Both the position numbers and the translations under genes were made by a program. A stretch of DNA of 64,000 nt from Halichoerus grypus. Its lineage: Eukaryota > Chordata > Mammalia > Carnivora > Phocidae. Positions within the stretch are counted from its first letter, which is position 1; each line of letters begins with the position of its first letter. Shown here piece after piece: positions 43,836-55,013 of the stretch. Below the pieces are notes generated by a model. It saw nothing but the letters and a program-made list of their open reading frames with translations, was not told the origin of the DNA and searched no databases. The stretch spans positions 12,119,033 to 12,183,032 of the forward strand of contig NC_135717.1 of the NCBI RefSeq assembly GCF_964656455.1, written 5' to 3'.

Positions 43836-44335
43836 CCTGGTGATAGGAGATGTTGTCGGTGCCCTGCCCATATATTCTCCTTTATCTGCAGCTTCTATGA
43901 CCAGCTCCATGCACACAGACAGCTTCCCATCTCCATACCTCTGTGATTTTCTGCCTGATGGCTTTCTTTGGTCACAGAAGCATGTTGTGTGCATCCCCGA
44001 GGCAGGCCAGAAGTGTCAGGGAGTTAAAGCTTCTAGGAGCAGACTTCAATCAATGAGGAACGGAAGCTAGTGGATAAGTACTCCACCTTCCTTGCTTATT
44101 GGTGGGAGAATTCTGAAGTGTGTGTCCCGCAGTCTCCCGAGTCCCCTTGGGGTCGAGTCAAGTAGCCCACAGTGATAACCCTCTCACTAACATACCTTTT
44201 ATTGGCTTTTCCTTCCTTCCCTGCTCCTTTCTCCAGACCCCACCGGTGTGCTACTGGGATTACCTCTCAAATAAATTCTAAATTCTAAAATCTTTGTCTA
44301 AGGCTCTGCTTTTGGTAGAACCCAAAAGAGGATAC
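43836..44335 (+). mobile_element. Probable old LTR-like element
   Basis: The segment 'tctcaaataaattctaaatt' plus 'atctttgtctaaggctctgc' and 'ttttggtagaacccaaaaga' resembles the 3' end of an ancient LTR with poly(A) signal. Left boundary uncertain. Confidence 0.4.
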
Positions 44336-44929
44336 TGAGTCAGAATGCCAGAGGGGCAGAGGGGTGGAGACCTGCCTTTTAACCACTGTGGCTTTCTAAG
44401 CGTTCAGATATGTGGACTCAATCTCAGTCCCTCTTCCACAAGTAACTCTCCCTATTGACACTGTCAGACAAATTTGTAGATCAGAGTGAAATTCTTCAGT
44501 GGCAAGCAGATTTTTCAGCTGAGTTGAGACCAAGAGATTTAGTAAATTCTCTAGCTAATTCAGTTAATCTATGAAAAGTTTCCAAACATAAGCACTTTCC
44601 AAGGTAAGACCTAACTACAAATCAGCTTATGACATTGAAAATGACAATCAGGAGATTGTCAAAACCCCATTATATAAATAAATAAATAAGAATGAAGAAT
44701 CATGAGTGTTCCTCACCTCATAACACCCAGAATAATTTTGTGTCTACATTTATTAATACTTAGTATTTATTCATATAGTCGTTTTCATTTATTCATGTAG
44801 TCGGTTAGGTGTTTCTCTTTTACTGAAAAAGAGAGGACAACTAGATCTTATCAGCTGAAGCAATCATTTTAATTGTATTTAGGGGCCAGGTAAGAGCTGT
44901 TCCCTATTTCTTTAACGTTCCCTTACTAA
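44336..44929. other. Unassigned stretch, no gene supported
   Basis: AT-rich, includes a short (AAAT)n and a 22-bp-period duplication at 44765-44803. No gene or named repeat. Confidence 0.45.
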
Positions 44930-45140
44930 GGGGCACCTGGGTGGCTCAGTCGGTTGGGTGTCTGCCTTCGGCTCGGGTCATGGCCCCGGGGTCCTGGGAT
45001 CGAGTCCCACATCGGGTTCCCTGCTCAGCGGTGAGCCTGCTTCTCCCTCTCCCTCTGCCTACCACTCCCCCTGCTTGTGCACTCTCTCTCTCTGTCAAAT
45101 GAATGGATAAAAATCTTTAAGAACACAACAAAACAAAAAC
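44930..45140 (+). mobile_element. Can-SINE with 14-bp TSD
   Basis: Head 'aggggcacctgggtggctca', tail 'caaatgaatggataaaaatc' followed by an A/C-rich extension. Duplication 'aacgttcccttact' (44914-44927) versus 'aacattcccttact' (45141-45154). Confidence 0.95.
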
Positions 45141-45419
45141 AACATTCCCTTACTCGGAGAAGAGATTGGTCAAATATTTTGATACTACGGATTGCCCTCA
45201 AATCAGGATCCTGGGAGGACGAGCTGGTGGGGAATAAGGGGACCCAGGAGGGGCCAGAGCGGGTTGTTAGGGTTCTCTGATGAGGCCGTCTCAAGCCCAT
45301 GTGCGTCTGGCCCTCCTCTTAAAAAGCCCGAGTGAGATAACCAAATCAGGAAGGATGGTGTCCCCTTATTTTAAGCTGTGGCTCATGAACTTACAAAAGC
45401 ATCATTTAAAGAGGTTTCA
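45141..45419. other. Unassigned short stretch
   Basis: No gene or repeat recognised between two SINEs. Confidence 0.45.
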
Positions 45420-45617
45420 GGGGCACCTGGGTGGCTCAGTTGATTAAGCAACTGCCTTTGGCTCAGGTCATGATCCCGGAGTCCTGGGATCGAGTCCCGC
45501 ATCGGGCTCCCTGTTCAGTGTGGAGCCTGCTTCTCCCTCTGCCCCTCACCCCACTCATGCTCTCTCTCACTCTCACTCTCTCTCTCTCTCAAATAAATGA
45601 ATAAAATCTTTAAAAAA
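45420..45617 (+). mobile_element. Can-SINE, young type
   Basis: Head 'ggggcacctgggtggctcag', 'gatcgagtcccgcatcgggc', TC-repeat, tail 'caaataaatgaataaaatct'. Duplication weak. Confidence 0.95.
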
Positions 45618-46284
45618 TAGATGTTTTCAACTACAATTCCAAGGGGTCAGTTATTTCCAACAAAGAAGGCTTTTAGACTTTCCAGAAATACCAGCACCTC
45701 ACTAGTGAGATGAGCAGCACACAGCACTCCCCGTGCCTCCAGGCTGCCCCAGTATCGTGTTTGGTAAGGCAGCCTGGGGCAGCCTGGTTTCCATGCTTTC
45801 ATCAGGAGGAATCACAGCACTGTTACTCTGCTGTTGTCATAAAGGGGTTATACCCAATGCCGCTGAACAGACAGGGTGTTAGAGAGTCTTCCCATCAAAA
45901 TCTTCAGGAGTTAGAGGACTCCCTTCACCTCTCCCTGCTAGTTTTGGGGGAAATGAAGATGCAAGCTGTCTGAAGGTAAGTGTGGGCTACAGACCCATAG
46001 GGGATAAAAGAATGCAAAAATACCACCGGATCAGCTTTTCCTTAATCCTAACAGAAAGGACGTAGGGAAGGTCTGCATTTCTACACCTTGGATTAGCGTT
46101 CATTTGGTGTGGTTTTCTGTCATTGGAAAGTGAGTTTCCAGTCCGAGGAAGCATGCAGTGCCAACCTAAAAGTCTCAGGAAAAGTTTAGGAAGAGGGTAT
46201 TTGAGCATAACAGGAACGAACATAAGGAACAATTTTATCCACACCTTGGATTACTAGGAGAAAGGTTACTTTATTCACTGAATC
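45618..46284. other. Unassigned stretch, no gene supported
   Basis: Frames of 85-87 codons on both strands (45710-45973 plus, 45987-46244 minus) show no domain. No repeat recognised. Confidence 0.45.
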
Positions 46285-46520
46285 ACTTTTATTGCACACC
46301 AACCACAAACATTCCTTTGACAGCCCACTTGCCGTGTGCCAGGTACTTTTCGGGGTAGTACAGAGATGCTAAGAGGTAGAGGGCACAGGCTTAGCCCCAG
46401 AGAAATTCACAGGAAGATAAATAACAGTCTGAGCATGTATATGCTATCTGAGAAATGGCAACAGTATGGGTCAATAATATTATTACAAGGTTCACCTAGT
46501 TATCTCTTAATAATATGACA
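46285..46520 (-). mobile_element. L2 3'-end fragment
   Basis: 'cttgccgtgtgccaggtact' and 'gggcacaggcttagccccag' fit the antisense L2 terminus. Diverged. Confidence 0.5.
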
Positions 46521-46879
46521 GGCATGCCCCTTCCTCAGGATATGTTATTACTGGAGGAGTACAGAGAAGGTAAGAACTTAATTGCTTAGAGTAATTGTGA
46601 TGTTTGCATATAAATGCATAACGGTATTATTGATCCTGGATGCAAACTCTCAGCAGAAGCAGTAGTGAAATCTGATGGGAGTTTGCACCTGGCAGCCCCG
46701 TTTCTCTGTTCATCAGAGAGGTACGGAGAGAACCCAGAAGTGCCTACAGGGATGTGGCAGTGAGCTAAGGTGCTTACCAGATAGATGGAATTAACAGCAC
46801 TAGAAGATCAAGAAAGTTTGAGCAACAGTATACCGCAGCACCGAATAGGAGGGAAATTGCTCCTTTTATCTCCGGCCAT
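46521..46879. other. Unassigned stretch
   Basis: No gene or repeat recognised. Confidence 0.45.
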
Positions 46880-47400
46880 CAAGTGCCTCACAAATCAATA
46901 TTAGAAGCTGCATTTTATAAATTACACCATCACGGGAGATCGTGAACTGTCATGAAGGAAAAAGAAAAAAAAGTTCTTTTTTTCTTCTTTCAAGAAATCT
47001 ATTCATCGGGAAATTCAGGAGCTAGTATTTAGCCCCCAAATCATTGCTTATATTAAAGCAGTGAATACTCTGTTTATTTACTACAATTATGAAGCACTAT
47101 GTCAGATTTCTTAAAAGTTTTGATTAAAGCGGGTTGTTTTTTTTTTAAGTTTTGATTAAAGTATTTTTAAAACACTGAAAATAACAACAATATCTCCCGG
47201 AAAATAATGAGTTTCTTCCTGTTAGCTGTCGAATTATTTACTCCCATAACTGAATAATAACAGCACATCAAAGCCAGCAGTAGTAATTAAATGATTTGTG
47301 AACATAGGTTAACAAATTAGTGCATCACGATGCGTAATTGTCTAATTAGGGTAAAAATGCTAGTCTTACCTGAAAGACTGACAAGAGAATAAAACAAGAA
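46880..47400. promoter_or_regulatory. Candidate conserved non-coding element (AT-rich)
   Basis: 520 bp with no recognised repeat, rich in homeodomain-core words: 'agtaattaaatgatttg', 'tgcgtaattgtctaattagg', 'attacaccatcac'. A 15-mer 'aagttttgattaaag' occurs twice (47115, 47147). The texture is that of developmental enhancers; conservation untested. Confidence 0.4.
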
Positions 47401-47824
47401 GGAACAGGTAAAAAGCATCATGCAAAAGATTAGAATATGTGTAACAATGTCATTTTTCTGCTTACTGCGGGAGAGGGACTGAGAATATCTTCCAGATCTT
47501 ACGTGTCCAAGTTATACACACCGGTTCAACTACAGTCAGTCAAGAGAAGAACAAACAACCAGATAACTATGAGTTCACTATGGGTTTTGTGGGGGGAGGG
47601 GATGAGGAGCTGTCCAAATGACCTCAAGTAACTGAATTATTTCTAGCTTTCAAAGGACAACTCCCAGCTTCCTGGCCCTGTGAAGGCACCTGAGAGAAAG
47701 TTCCTTTGAACCCTCCTTTAGCTCATGTCAGAACGACGTAGATTTAAAGAGAAAAATAACCTCAGAGGAAATAAAGAGTATTTACCTCTCTTATAATTAA
47801 GCATTTTCTATTTACCAACCTTTT
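47401..47824. other. Unassigned stretch, no gene supported
   Basis: A 64-codon plus frame (47437-47631) has no domain. No repeat recognised. Confidence 0.45.
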
Positions 47825-48125
47825 ATTTAAGACATATGTCCTAGGCACCTACTATATGCCAACCAGAGCATTATGTTTTTTGAGAGACGTGTAGATGCAT
47901 AAAACACAGTTCTTCTTTCAAAGAGTTTTCTTTCTACTCGAGAAATAAGGTACACAGCCTGTGAGGCTATAAACCTTAAGTGGTAGAGACAAAGTGCTGT
48001 CGGATTTCAGGAGAGGCGCTGATAACTTCCATCCGGGGAGATCAAGCGCTTGATCCTGACCCATGGCAGGTGATGGGAAGGCTTTGCAGACAGAGAAAAT
48101 GGCCGGCACAAAGCCACATGGAACT
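47825..48125 (-). mobile_element. L2 3'-end fragment
   Basis: 'aggcacctactatatgccaa', 'ttcttctttcaaagagtttt', 'aaaatggccggcacaaagcc' are in antisense L2 order. Confidence 0.72.
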
Positions 48126-48639
48126 TGGTGTTTATTCTGCCACCAGTGGGGAAGTATAATTCTAATTAGATCTCGGAAAAGAAGCCAATTCTGTGCTTAT
48201 TTCCATTGGCAATGGAAGGTCGAGCAGCTGAAAAAATTTGCCCTCACAACAGCCGGTAAGTTAGTAACCCAGCAGGGGCTTGGAGGTTCCAGAATTCTTT
48301 TAATCCTCAGTGATCATTTAAATAACCGAGCCTTCTAAATATATACAAATCTTGTATTTGAATGGATGTGGACAAATAAAGAGGTCTGTGAAATGCACAC
48401 AACACCCTTTTGAGTCTTTAAGCAATGCCCGCGATATCGTTGGACAATTCTGGTCCCAGTTAGAGCTCTTAGGAGCAGGGTGAGGACTCACTCCTTCCCA
48501 GGTTCCCTCTCCACTAACACAGCCTCCCTGCAGCTTTGGGAAACAGCCTCAAGTTGCTGGCTCAACACAAAGTAAGGAGGTGTTGAAGGAAGTTTCCCGC
48601 TTTCCCCATTCCTGGTGAGGACCGCCCACTGCTGTTGGG
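48126..48639. other. Unassigned stretch, no gene supported
   Basis: No recognised repeat or exon. Confidence 0.45.
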
Positions 48640-48860
48640 CTGTGTGTAAGCACGTGTAAGTGTCAATGTTGTAACAAAGATCAAACTCCAGCTATTAATC
48701 CAAGTCAGGGCGAAGAGGAAGAAACTATCAGCAAAGAGAAGTGATTTCTTTTTAGGCTTCTGCCCGAAGGCTAAAATTTGTTTAATTAAATGAGACCTTC
48801 TGCCCTATTAATGACACAGGAACTAGGGACCCCACCTCGAGTGACTTACTCGCCATTAAT
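48640..48860. promoter_or_regulatory. Candidate conserved non-coding element
   Basis: Repeat-free block with 'tttgtttaattaaatgagac', 'cctattaatgacacagg' and 'ctcgccattaatacattg', i.e. three separate TTAAT/TAATTA-type homeodomain cores within about 100 bp. Function inferred only. Confidence 0.35.
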
Positions 48861-49019
48861 ACATTGTCTCAAAGCTTAAACGTGATTTTGTCATTCATAC
48901 CTTGCATTCTGGCCACTGTTGTTCATCTCTCCAGCCTAATATCATTAGCCACTTTTCTTTTTTATTCCATTTTCTTTCCTTTTCTTTCTTCTTTTCTTTT
49001 CCTTTTCTTCGTCTCTTAT
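48861..49019. other. Pyrimidine-rich stretch
   Basis: Dense TTTTC/CTTTT runs (48955-49020) leading into the next SINE. No gene. Confidence 0.6.
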
Positions 49020-49116
49020 TTTTTTTTAAGTAATCGCTACACCCAATGTGGGGTTCAAACTCACAACAGCAAGACCAAGAGTCACATGCTCCACCAACTG
49101 AGCCAGCCAGGTACCC
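49020..49116 (-). mobile_element. Short old-type tRNA-Lys SINE
   Basis: 'ttttttttaagtaatcgcta', 'cacccaatgtggggttcaaa', 'gagccagccaggtaccc'. CT-rich body absent. Confidence 0.88.
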
Positions 49117-49499
49117 CCAGCCAGTTCTCTTTTTAATGTTTACATACAAAAATATTTGGGCACACCTTTGGAAGACTGTATTTTCTGACATGAGTTACCT
49201 GAGGAAATAAACATGTAGAGAACTTGGGGGTGATTCAGATGGTGATAAATGTTTGTAAAATAAGATTTTTTCATTGAAAAGGAAGACTGGAGGAGGAACC
49301 AGGCATGAGGTAATGCTGTCCTTTCGGGGGTAAGGAACACCTAGGGCAGATGGGGCCGTTCCCCCTGGTTGCTGCTAGGACCGCCTTTATAACCGGCCGA
49401 CGCACTCCAATCTGCCTGGGAGGGCCTCACAAGCTGTCCCCCAGAAATGGAATGCTCATTGGAGAAGAGGGGAGCCTGATCTGCTGACAGAACGACTGT
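49117..49499. other. Unassigned stretch
   Basis: No repeat or gene recognised. Confidence 0.45.
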
Positions 49500-49640
49500 C
49501 ATTTCTACAGGTGGGTGTGGTGGCCACAGACCCTGCTCAGTCACCACCCTGCTCGGGACATCTTCTGAAAGTCACTCAATTTCTCTGGCCTTCCGTTCTC
49601 ATCTAAGAGGAGAATATCGAACTAAGTGAACTTTAAGAAG
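49500..49640 (+). mobile_element. MIR fragment
   Basis: 'gaaagtcactcaatttctct' and 'ttctcatctaagaggagaat' follow sense MIR ('agttacttaacctctctg', 'ctcatctgtaaaatggg'). Confidence 0.55.
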
Positions 49641-49898
49641 AGAGACCACATAATTAAGGGTAAAAATTGGGACATTTTTGCCAGGACAAATGTTAAACTG
49701 GACAACTTTGTGTGGCAAAGCGAGGTACATGAGCACCCCATCTCAAAAGTCCCCTTGCACACTGCAGCCTGGGATTCCCAAGGCCCCTCTCCTATGCGTG
49801 ACCCCAAAACTTTAAATGACACCCTCAAATTTAAAGGGAAAAGAGGCACAATAATGTAACAAGAAATAGCTAGTTTGGAAAAGATGTGTATATATATA
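49641..49898. other. Unassigned stretch, no gene supported
   Basis: Overlapping opposite-strand frames of about 75 codons without domains. Confidence 0.45.
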
Positions 49899-49951
49899 AA
49901 ATTTTTTTTTAGAGAGAGAGTGGGGGGAGGTGCAGAGGGAGACAGAGAATA

Positions 49952-50150
49952 GTTTTTTTTTTTTTAAGATTTTTATTTATTCACTTGAGAGAGAAATGAG
50001 ATAGAGAGAGCATGAGAGGGGGGAGGGTCAAAGGGAGAAGCAGACTCCCCGCAGAGCAGGGAGCCCAATGCGGGACTCGATCCCGGGACTCCAGGATCAT
50101 GACCTGAGCCGAAGGCAGTCGCTTAACCAACTGAGCCACCCAGGCGCCCC
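49952..50150 (-). mobile_element. Can-SINE nested inside older SINE (first)
   Basis: T-rich start, 'aagatttttatttattcact', end 'gccacccaggcgcccc'. Short duplication 'agagaata' at 49944-49951 and 50151-50158. Confidence 0.95.
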
Positions 50151-50158
50151 AGAGAATA

Positions 50159-50336
50159 TTTTTTTTTAAGATTTTATTTATTTATTTGAGAATGAGAGCA
50201 CAAGCAGGGGGAGGGGCAGAGGGAGAAGCAGATTCTCTACTGATCAGGGAGCCCAACTCGGGGCTTGATCCCAGGCTCCTGGGATCATGACCTGAGCTGA
50301 AGGCAGATGCTTAACCGACTGAGCCACCCAGCACCC
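50159..50336 (-). mobile_element. Can-SINE nested inside older SINE (second)
   Basis: T-rich start, 'aagattttatttatttattt', end 'gagccacccagcaccc'. Directly abuts the first nested copy, so it used the same disrupted host or the other's flank. Confidence 0.94.
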
Positions 50337-50475
50337 CCAGAGAGAGACAGAATCTTAAGCAAGCTCTACACCCAGTGTGCAACCCACCCCAGGGCTCGAT
50401 CTCACAACCCTGAGATCATGACCTGAGCCCAAAACAAGAGTCAGACCACTTAACCGACTGAGCCACCCAGGTGCC

Positions 50476-52005
50476 CCCCAAAGTAAAGTTTCTGTAATAA
50501 GCAAAAGTATACCAAAATATTGGCCAAGAACAAAGCAAGATTAATTATCCAAAATTACAGTGAATTAGGCATTTTAAGCTCAATTTTCAATGGTTTCTAT
50601 TAAATTTCTAGTCTATAACAAAAATCATACTACTATTAATTCTGATATAACTTTTTAAAACTTCAATCTAAGACTTTGCCTACACTGAGAATCCAGCACA
50701 CACAACACTTTCCATAACAGGAGCTCAGACTAATGTGTGCTTTTGGCACCTCTAATTTCCAGAGATCTAATGTGGTGGATGGAGTAATTGGTTTGTGGTT
50801 GGTTTAGGAGTTAGCTTTTGGGAATTTGCAGTGCCACCACCCACTGAACATTTCAAAGTGGGAAGTTTCATGATTTATCTTCTGTACGAACTGGTTTTCT
50901 GACAATATTACTGTTAGAATAAAAGACTTCCTTTGAAAGGAAAGTCTGGGAACATCCGAAAATCACAGTATAAGGAAGAACATTCTAAGAACCAGAAGTT
51001 TCCAGCAGTGAAATAGACGTATCTACTGGTAAGGAGTGAGCTCCCCATCACCAGAAGCATTTCAGCGGGTACTGAGTGGCCATCCCTTAGGGTCACAATG
51101 GAGACAATTTTTCATTAGATAAGAGGCCAGATGAGGTGACCTCTGAGCTACTAGCCAGTTCTCAGCCACTTTTGTGATCTTAGAGCTCATAGGATTCTGA
51201 CTCTGCATAAGTAGCTAAAATATCGACTAACACTGTCCCATGGAGCACCACACTTGACACTGTAACATCTTCTGGCAGAAAGCCACTGCCCTAAGTGTCC
51301 TGTGTGTGCTCATACTAAATTGCTTTCCTGCTGCTTGGCCCAGAATGAAGCTGAGTTTTATTTTGACTAAAGCAGTTTTAATGCATCTGGGAGAAACAAA
51401 AAGCTCTAATAACACACCTCAGGTCTATGAAAAGAACACATTGCTCCAAAGCCAGTGCAGAGCACACAAGCACACATAATAAAAATTCTACCTCAGTCAT
51501 TTAATATTTAGTGAAAGGCCAGAGGAAGTAAAATTGGAGCTGGATTCAGTTCAACACCCAGGTCAGTGGTGCAATGTGGGCAAATGATGAGCGTTTCCGT
51601 TCATTTACATTGGCAGATTTCCAAGGCTGCTCCACATCTGTATGGTTAAGCCTCCGCCGGTGGGCAGCAGGGCAGAAAATATGCCATGCTCTTCACCATG
51701 TCATGGTGTCACTTCTGGGACCAACGGACGGGGCTGCTGACTGGCCCGAGCACTTCCTGCAGCAAACTCTGCCACTCAAGGAAAATCCCACCACTGTTCA
51801 GGAACTGCAGAGCCAACCTTCATGGTGAAACTGAGCAGGAAGAAGAAGCAACACACAGGAGGGTGAGGGGGTGAGCTGGAGATAATTCAGCAGTGTCTGG
51901 GGACAGTAGATGGGGTCTGCCAAAGGAATTAAAGAGTACTCTATTTTCCTTTACAGAGCTGGACACTAGAAATTCACAACGCATGTTGTTTTAAAACAAG
52001 GACTG
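50476..52005. other. Unassigned 1.5-kb stretch
   Basis: No gene supported. The 84-codon plus frame at 51574-51828 is the neatest here but has no domain. No repeat recognised. Confidence 0.45.
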
Positions 52006-52206
52006 GGGTTCCTGGGTGGCTCAGTTGGTTAAGCGTCTGCCTTCAGCTCAGGTCATGATCCTGGGGTCCTGGGATGGAGCCCCGTGTTGGGCTCCCTGCT
52101 CAGTGGAGAATCTGCTTCTCCCTCTCCCTCTGCTGCTCCCCCCTACTTGTGCTATCTCGCACGTGCTCTCTCTCAAATAAATAAATAAAATCTTAAAAAA
52201 AAAAAA
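52006..52206 (+). mobile_element. Can-SINE
   Basis: Head 'gggttcctgggtggctcagt', tail 'caaataaataaataaaatct' plus A run. Imperfect flank 'acaaggactg' / 'gcaaagactg'. Confidence 0.95.
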
Positions 52207-52669
52207 GCAAAGACTGATATGAATGCCAGTTATCTTCCTCTTTGATCATTAAATAAAATACATCTTTTTAAGTGACCTTTGACATATCTAAGAATGGTCT
52301 TCCTACAAATGTTAAAAGTGAAGGAAAACAAGCCTTAACTGTTCTTTCTTAATCTTATCTCTGAAACTGGCTAAATAAGTCAGTCTGTAATCACTTAAAA
52401 TGTGGCTTGAAAACTAACGGAATAGAAGACAAGGTAACAAATTAACTCTACAAGAATGAAATGTACTGAACTGATAGATTAATTCAAAGTCAAGTACATA
52501 TTCTGATTTGCAGTCTTTTGTGGGACGTTTGGCAAGATACAAAGTGGCCATTATCAGAGGACATTACTCACCATGGCTGTATCCTTGACAGATATACAGT
52601 GAGGCCATCACCCAAAGCATTTTGTCCCTAATAAGAGAGAGATAGGATCCAAAAGCTTAAATAAGCAAC
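52207..52669. other. Unassigned AT-rich stretch
   Basis: No gene or repeat recognised. Confidence 0.45.
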
Positions 52670-52831
52670 TGACCATTGATGTGGCCTTGGGTAAATCATT
52701 TCACCTTCTAATCCTGGTCTCTAAAACCGAGATAATAAAATCTACTTAGCCTGGTTACTATGGTGATTTAATTTTATAATTAATCTAATTATTTGAGAAA
52801 TTTCTCAAGTGTTTAAAATGTGCCAGGCACA
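52670..52831 (+). mobile_element. MIR, cut at its 3' end by a SINE
   Basis: 'gatgtggccttgggtaaatc', 'atttcaccttctaatcctgg', 'aaaatgtgccaggcaca' in sense MIR order. The last words are duplicated on the far side of the SINE. Confidence 0.78.
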
Positions 52832-53029
52832 GGGGCACCTGGGTGGCTCAGTGGTTAAGTGTCTGCCTTCAGCTCAGGTCATGATTCCAGGGTCCTGGGA
52901 TCGAGCCCCGCATCAGGCTCCCTGCTCGGCAGGAAGCCTGCTTCTCCCTCTCCCACTGGCCCTGCTTGTGGTCCCTCTCTCACTGTGTCTCTCTCTGTCA
53001 AATAAATAAATAAAATCTTAAAAAAAAAA
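52832..53029 (+). mobile_element. Can-SINE, young, with perfect 17-bp TSD
   Basis: Head 'ggggcacctgggtggctcag', 'gatcgagccccgcatcaggc', tail 'caaataaataaataaaatct' plus A run. Exact duplication 'aaaatgtgccaggcaca' at 52815-52831 and 53030-53046. Confidence 0.98.
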
Positions 53030-53046
53030 AAAATGTGCCAGGCACA

Positions 53047-53888
53047 AAGGATCTAAGTAGACATTTCTCCAAAGATATACAAATGTCCAATAAACATTTG
53101 AAAAGATATTCAATATCATTTGCTATCAGGGAAATGCAAATCAAAACCACAATCAGATACCACTACACATCCACTAGACTGGCTATTATCAGAAAGACGG
53201 ATAATAAAAAGTATTGGTGAGGGTATAGAGAAATTGGAACCTCATGCAACGCTAGCAGGAATGTAAAATGATGCAGCCACTTTGGAAAACAGTCTAGTAG
53301 TTCCCCAAAGGTTAAATATAGAGTTACCATAAGACCCAGCAATTCCATTCCCAGGTACATACCCAAGAGAAACAAAAACATATGCCCACAAAAAAGCGTG
53401 TACATGAACGTTCATAGCAGCATTATTCACAATAGCCAAAAAGTAGAAACAACCCAAATGTCCATCACCTGATAAATGGATAAACTACGGTATTTTCTTA
53501 CAATGGAATTTAATTTGGCAATAAATGTGAACGAAGTATTAGTACATGCTACAATACAGACGAGCCTTGAAAACATTATACTGAGACAAACCAGTCACAA
53601 AAGACCATGTGTGTATCCACTTATATAAAATGTGCAAAATAGGCAAGTCAATAGAGACAGAAATTAGACTAGTGGTTGCCTGGGGCTGAAAAGGGTTTGG
53701 AGGGAGAGTTTTGGAGGTGAGAGCTAAGAGGTACAGGTTTCTTTTTGGGGTGATGAAAATTCTAAATTCTAAAATTTATCATGGTGATAGTTGTGCAACT
53801 CAGTGAGTATATGAAAAGCCACCGAATTACACACTTTAAATGAGTGAACTATATGGTATGTAAATTATATCTCAAAAAAGCTATACAT
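53047..53888 (+). mobile_element. L1 3' end (ORF2 C-terminus and 3' UTR)
   Basis: Clear sense L1: 'ggaaatgcaaatcaaaacca', 'gagaaattggaacctcatgc', 'cagcaattccattcccaggt', 'caatagccaaaaagtagaaa', 'actagtggttgcctggggct'. 5'-truncated; frames broken. Confidence 0.93.
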
Positions 53889-55013
53889 ATTTTTAAAAGA
53901 TGTGCCAGGCAATTTGTTAGGTGCTCATGCATAATGAATATGAAATGCACATGGTATGTGCTTCATAAATACAATGCAAACACATAATGCCTCATTTACA
54001 TTGAATACAGAGGGAGAAGAACTTTTAAAAGAAATACAAGGGCATGTGAAATATAAAAGCCAAAATTAATGTGCTAATTAGGAATAAAATAACCATAACT
54101 AAGGCATATCAGCCTATAGTATTGTACTGGGATATCATTAAACTATACTTGAGTGTACAGTAAGGCAAAGCGTTTAGTGGCAATAATCTTTGGTAATACA
54201 CTATTGAGTCATCATGTTATTTAAACAGAAAGCAAAGGCCATTATAAACTACACCTGAGAATCAAAGACAAAGAGATAAAATGACAGTTTCTTACAAGAG
54301 AAGAGATCTGAAGAGAAAATCATGCCTCTACTTCTTTACCCGTCTTGGCTGTCATATTCTGAATGCACACGGTCCCCCTACTTTCCCATCTTCAGCACAC
54401 AGTCACCCTTAATGCAAGAAAACAGAAGTCTAGGCTTTCTCCATCCTGGCATTTAAAAAACAAAACAAAACATTGCATACTTCCCTGGTCCTTAACTTTT
54501 CCCATTCTCCTGTTAGCCCTAGGAGGTTATCATTTCACAGCCTAAAAGCTAATGCAACCCTCCGAATTACTGATGAGCAGGGGCTCCATGGAGGAAGTCA
54601 CCATGTGCATCCTGCTGAAGTAGGGCAGTGTGAACAACCTAGGCAAAGACGCTGACACCTGCCAGAGCTTTTAGTGGTGTTCTTGTCCAGGCTTGACTCT
54701 ATCTACAGATAGGTAAGGCGTTCTGGAGTAGCCCTTTAACACAAGCAAAGGCCGTTTTACAGTGGTTCAAGTGGCAATCATACATCTAGTGTGTGTAGTT
54801 CTGGTGGTGTCTCTACACCAGTAAGGACCAAACTCTGGATGAGAAGCTCATGTGGATGCATGAAAAGTTTTCCTAAAAATGATAAAGAAGAGAGGTCGCT
54901 GTGTAGAGGAGACCCACACACAATGGCAACAACAAATAGCCTAAGTGAGAGATAAGAAAGGAAGAGAGGATGAAGATAGTGAAGTCTTTTAGGACATTTA
55001 AGAGTCGCCAGGA
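53889..55013. other. Unassigned stretch, no gene supported
   Basis: AT-rich. 60-codon plus frames at 54363-54655 overlap without domains. No repeat recognised apart from a faint MIR-like start. Confidence 0.45.

Larger units (their letters stand above)
49899..50475 (-). mobile_element. Old Can-SINE hosting two younger SINEs
   Basis: Outer copy: left part 'ttagagagagagtgggggga' to 'ggagacagagaat', right part from 'gagagagacagaatcttaag' through 'agagtcagaccacttaaccg' to 'gagccacccaggtgcccc'. Interrupted at 49952-50338 by two complete younger copies in the same orientation. Confidence 0.9.

Noticed and set aside
49899..50475. Local tandem duplication of a SINE
   Set aside because: The three copies differ in sequence and the outer one is split, which fits serial nested insertion better than tandem duplication.
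51574..51828. 84-codon plus frame as a small gene
   Set aside because: No homology I recognise, no promoter or splice signals, overlapped by another frame.
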